Below are positions 61,819 to 64,000 of a stretch of 64,000 nt of DNA, piece by piece. Position 1 is the stretch's first letter; every line of letters starts with the position of its first letter. The notes under the pieces are model-generated. The model saw only the letters and a program-made list of their open reading frames with translations. It ran no database searches and was not told where the DNA came from. Position numbers and translations under genes: made by a program. The stretch lies in contig DAHYHI010000103.1 of assembly GCA_027391075.1 (NCBI GenBank), forward strand, positions 43,472 through 107,471, given 5' to 3'. The DNA is from JAJZAM01 sp027391075. Lineage in GTDB: Bacteria; Actinomycetota; Acidimicrobiia; Acidimicrobiales; Palsa-688.

Positions 61819-63905
61819 ATGTTCATCGCCACTATGGGTCGCGCCAAGTTGATCCCGCCGGTACTGCCGAAGAACTGAGCGTCGCCGAAGGAGAAGATGC
61901 CCCCGTCGGAGGCCACCAGCCAGTACCCCAGGCCGTCGGCCGTGGGTGACATCCCCACGATCGGCTTGACCAGGGCCACCCCGCCGGTGGAACCGTAGAA
62001 GGACGCGTTGCCGAACGAGAAGATGCCTCCGTCCGAGGCCACCATCCAATAGCCGGAGCCTCCGGGGTCGGCGGCCATGCCCACGATCGGCTTGACCAGG
62101 GCCACCCCGCCCGTGGAACCGTGGAAGGTGGCGTCCCCGAAGGAGAAGATGCCCCCGTCCGACGCCACCAGCCAGTACCCCTGCCCGTCGGGAGTGGCCG
62201 CCATACCCACGATGGGCTGGACGAGCGGCACCCCGCCGGTCGACCCGTAGAAACCCTCGTGGAAGGCGAAGATCCCGCCGTCCGAGGCCACCATCCAGTA
62301 CCCGACCTGGGCCGGCGGCGGGGGGATGTGACGCACCGTCGTGGTGGATGCCCCCTGGGCGGGGTTGGGTGTGATCCCGCCCCCGGCCTGGATGATTCCG
62401 GTGAAGCCGGCCTGGTTGCCGGCGGTGTAGTTGACATCGACGTTGAGGCTCACCGTGGCCGTGGTCTGGCCGGCCTGCACCACTATCTGCCCGCAGTTGG
62501 TCGTCCCGCCGACGATTATCGAACCAGCCGGGCCGCAGAAGGTCACCGGGACGTTGCTGAAGAGGTACTCGTCGAGGGTCAGGGTGTAGACGATGGTCAC
62601 CTGGCCGGCGGTCGTGGTGTTGACGACCGCCGGGGAGCTCACGCTGACGGTGGGACCGAGGAGTCGGACCATGCCGATGCTGGTGGCACCCACCGTGGCC
62701 CCGGGGGCGTAACCGGCGGCCACCACTCCCCCGTCGGGCTGGACGAGCACCGCATACGCGTTAGCCGGTCCCGAGAAGGACGATTGAACGGTGCCGGACT
62801 GCCCGAACCCGGGGTTGATCAGTCCGCTCGACGCGTTGTACTGGACCGCCACCATCTGCCCGGTCCTGCTGCTGGGGCTCCCCCCGGCTGCGGTGACGGC
62901 GTTGCCGTTGGGCTGGTAGGCGGCCGAATTGAGAGTGGCGGCGCTGGGGCTGGTGGCCGTCCAGATCTGCGTCCCGCTGCTGGTGAGGGACACGACGCTG
63001 CCCTGGCCGGCGTTGCTGCCCGTCACGAAGACGGTTCCCGGGGCGGCCCCGCCGGAACCTTCGACGGCAATACCCGCTCCGGTGGTACCGGCCGGACCGG
63101 TGTAGATGCCATTGGTGCCGAAAGGCGTCGTGGTGCTCGTATCGGGGGCGCCCCCCGACGTGAGAGCCATGACGTACTGCGGCCCGGTGCCGTTCTCGGT
63201 TCCCACCACCAGCGCTTCGCCGCGAGCCGCCGACCAGGCGACACCGTTGGCCGTTGAAGAGCTACCTCCGACCTGGGCGACGTACTCACCGGAGGTGCCG
63301 TAGGTGGGATCGGCCGCGTAGGTGCTGTCGGAGGCGCCGGTCCGTGCGAGGCGGGCGACCAGGGTCTCGTTGCCGGTGCCCCTGTTGACGGTGCCGGCGG
63401 CATAGATGTCAGACGTGGCCGGGTCGACGGCCACCCCAGCGAAGCTGCCACCTAGCGACCCACAGGGCAGCTCGATGGTTTTGACGCCGCTCACGCCGCC
63501 GGTCGGGTTGAGGACCACGACGGCGGGGTCCTGGCTGAGAGGGCAGGAGGTGTTGGACAGATACCCGGCGGCAGCGACGTTGCCGTCGGGCAGCAGGGCC
63601 ACGGCCTGGGCCTGGCCGGCGCCGACGGGATCGCTGGCCGACACGGCACCGCTGGAAGAGACCAGGGTCACCCGGAACTGTCCAGCCCCGGAGTCGCCGC
63701 TCACGACATAGCCCCCTGTGCCGAGCTGCACCACGCCGGTGGCCCCCGAGCCGGTGCTCAGGCTGACCTGACCGGAGGTCCCGAAGGTGGGGTCGAAGGT
63801 GCCGGCCGCAGCCCACGCCGTCCCCGAGCCGAGGACCGCCGGAGCGAGGAGCGCGCCGAACAGCGCGACCGAGGTCGCCGCTGCTTCGATTCGCCTTCTC
63901 CCCAT
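61815..63905 (-). CDS. Secreted protein with delta-60-like propeller repeats and C-terminal WLVASDGGIF repeats
   Basis: A 696-aa protein with a signal peptide ending A-V-L-G-S-G-T-A-W-A. The first 430 residues resemble delta-60/beta-propeller repeats (F-G-T-S-G-Q-V, L-P-D-G-N-V-A-A-A-G-Y, V-Q-P-D-G-G-V-V-A-A-G-Y). A Calx/cadherin-like stretch follows, then four 41-42-residue repeats G-Y-W-[LM]-V-A-S-D-G-G-I-F-[AS]-F. Such repeats are abundant in Acidimicrobiia surface proteins. Its stop overlaps the giant gene's start by 4 nt, so both are made from one mRNA, probably as partners on the cell surface. Start is the ATG at 63905. Confidence 0.8.
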   Translation of the reverse strand: MGRRRIEAAATSVALFGALLAPAVLGSGTAWAAAGTFDPTFGTSGQVSLSTGSGATGVVQLGTGGYVVSGDSGAGQFRVTLVSSSGAVSASDPVGAGQAQAVALLPDGNVAAAGYLSNTSCPLSQDPAVVVLNPTGGVSGVKTIELPCGSLGGSFAGVAVDPATSDIYAAGTVNRGTGNETLVARLARTGASDSTYAADPTYGTSGEYVAQVGGSSSTANGVAWSAARGEALVVGTENGTGPQYVMALTSGGAPDTSTTTPFGTNGIYTGPAGTTGAGIAVEGSGGAAPGTVFVTGSNAGQGSVVSLTSSGTQIWTATSPSAATLNSAAYQPNGNAVTAAGGSPSSRTGQMVAVQYNASSGLINPGFGQSGTVQSSFSGPANAYAVLVQPDGGVVAAGYAPGATVGATSIGMVRLLGPTVSVSSPAVVNTTTAGQVTIVYTLTLDEYLFSNVPVTFCGPAGSIIVGGTTNCGQIVVQAGQTTATVSLNVDVNYTAGNQAGFTGIIQAGGGITPNPAQGASTTTVRHIPPPPAQVGYWMVASDGGIFAFHEGFYGSTGGVPLVQPIVGMAATPDGQGYWLVASDGGIFSFGDATFHGSTGGVALVKPIVGMAADPGGSGYWMVASDGGIFSFGNASFYGSTGGVALVKPIVGMSPTADGLGYWLVASDGGIFSFGDAQFFGSTGGINLARPIVAMNI
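61860..62300. repeat. Four 123-126-bp tandem repeats
   Basis: GAGAAGATGC or close variants recur at 61891, 62017, 62143 and 62266, i.e. 126, 126 and 123 bp apart. They encode the four C-terminal G-Y-W-V-A-S-D-G-G-I-F units of the secreted protein. Confidence 0.85.
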
Positions 63906-64000
63906 CCAGCCCCTGTACAGCGCTACTCGTTCCTTCTTCCGGCCCTGACGACCCGCGGGTCACAGGCGCTGGTCACCGGCGTATGTCTACACCTTCGCCA
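63906..64000. other. Upstream region of the secreted-protein operon
   Basis: About 95 bases before the 63905 start. No convincing promoter, hairpin or ACGGGCA repeat was found here. The window ends before any further gene. Confidence 0.5.

Noticed and set aside
53101..62049. Longer start for the giant gene (2,982 aa)
   Set aside because: The extension overlaps the upstream repeats in another frame, is Arg-rich and would bury the signal peptide; the ATGA-coupled ATG at 61818 is preferred.
56100..62300. CRISPR-like array
   Set aside because: The repeats are in frame inside coding sequence, long (126 bp and about 1.1 kb), and lack spacer organisation or cas genes.

Overview
The window comes from a high-GC actinobacterium, most likely of the class Acidimicrobiia. 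Supporting signs are the DevR/DosR-style redox gene set, the Streptomyces-like accessory regulators of the injection-system locus, and a secreted protein ending in W-[LM]-V-A-S-D-G-G-I-F repeats, which I associate with Acidimicrobiia. No tRNA, rRNA, CRISPR array or insertion sequence was seen. No gap longer than 300 bases lacks a gene.

Region 1 (1-29,970) is central metabolism and low-oxygen physiology. It holds a 5'-truncated isocitrate lyase, an alpha/beta hydrolase, an EAL-DICT protein, an IlvG-like ThDP enzyme and a TetR regulator with a perfect 19-bp palindrome upstream. An operon follows: phosphoketolase, acetate kinase, a DosS-like GAF/HisKA protein without an ATPase domain, and a GNAT/ADP-forming acyl-CoA synthetase fusion. 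Next come a membrane protein, a small zinc-ribbon protein, two universal stress proteins, and an operon of an unknown protein, a ferredoxin:NAD(P) oxidoreductase and pyruvate:ferredoxin oxidoreductase. Five promoters in 6.8-16.5 kb carry a DevR/DosR-box-like 15-mer, each 22 or 23 nt before a candidate -10 element, so these genes probably form one redox/hypoxia regulon: phosphoketolase to acetyl-phosphate to acetate plus ATP, acetyl-CoA by ADP-forming synthetase or PFOR, and electrons via ferredoxin. The rest is a metal-transporter-like protein, a GH2-like protein lacking the expected nucleophile, an SCP2-like protein, malate dehydrogenase, isocitrate dehydrogenase and a cysteine-cluster protein.

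Region 2 (about 29,988-53,097, almost all on the minus strand) is an extracellular/cytoplasmic contractile injection system (eCIS) locus. In transcription order: a COG1470-like membrane protein, a SARP-type regulator, a LuxR-type regulator, DUF4255 cap protein, AAA+ ATPase, a small DUF4157 protein, sheath, tube 1, a tail-assembly-like protein, DUF6760 protein, a 995-aa DUF4157 protein, tube 2, LysM hub, spike, gp25, baseplate J, tail protein I, a zinc-ribbon/TM/discoidin-like protein and a Lys/Ala-rich protein. Three promoter regions (sheath, DUF4255, LuxR) share ACGGGCA-type direct repeats spaced 21-22 bp, the spacing typical of SARP binding.

Region 3 (53,101-63,905) encodes a 2,905-aa secreted repeat protein and a 696-aa secreted protein. 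They are translationally coupled to each other and lie 3 nt upstream of the COG1470-like gene, so a surface operon appears to run into the eCIS locus.

One caution: codon usage changes abruptly inside the sheath gene at about 43,025-43,047, from mixed third positions on the left to nearly all G/C on the right. This may be homologous recombination or a chimeric assembly join, and it affects how left and right parts should be interpreted together.
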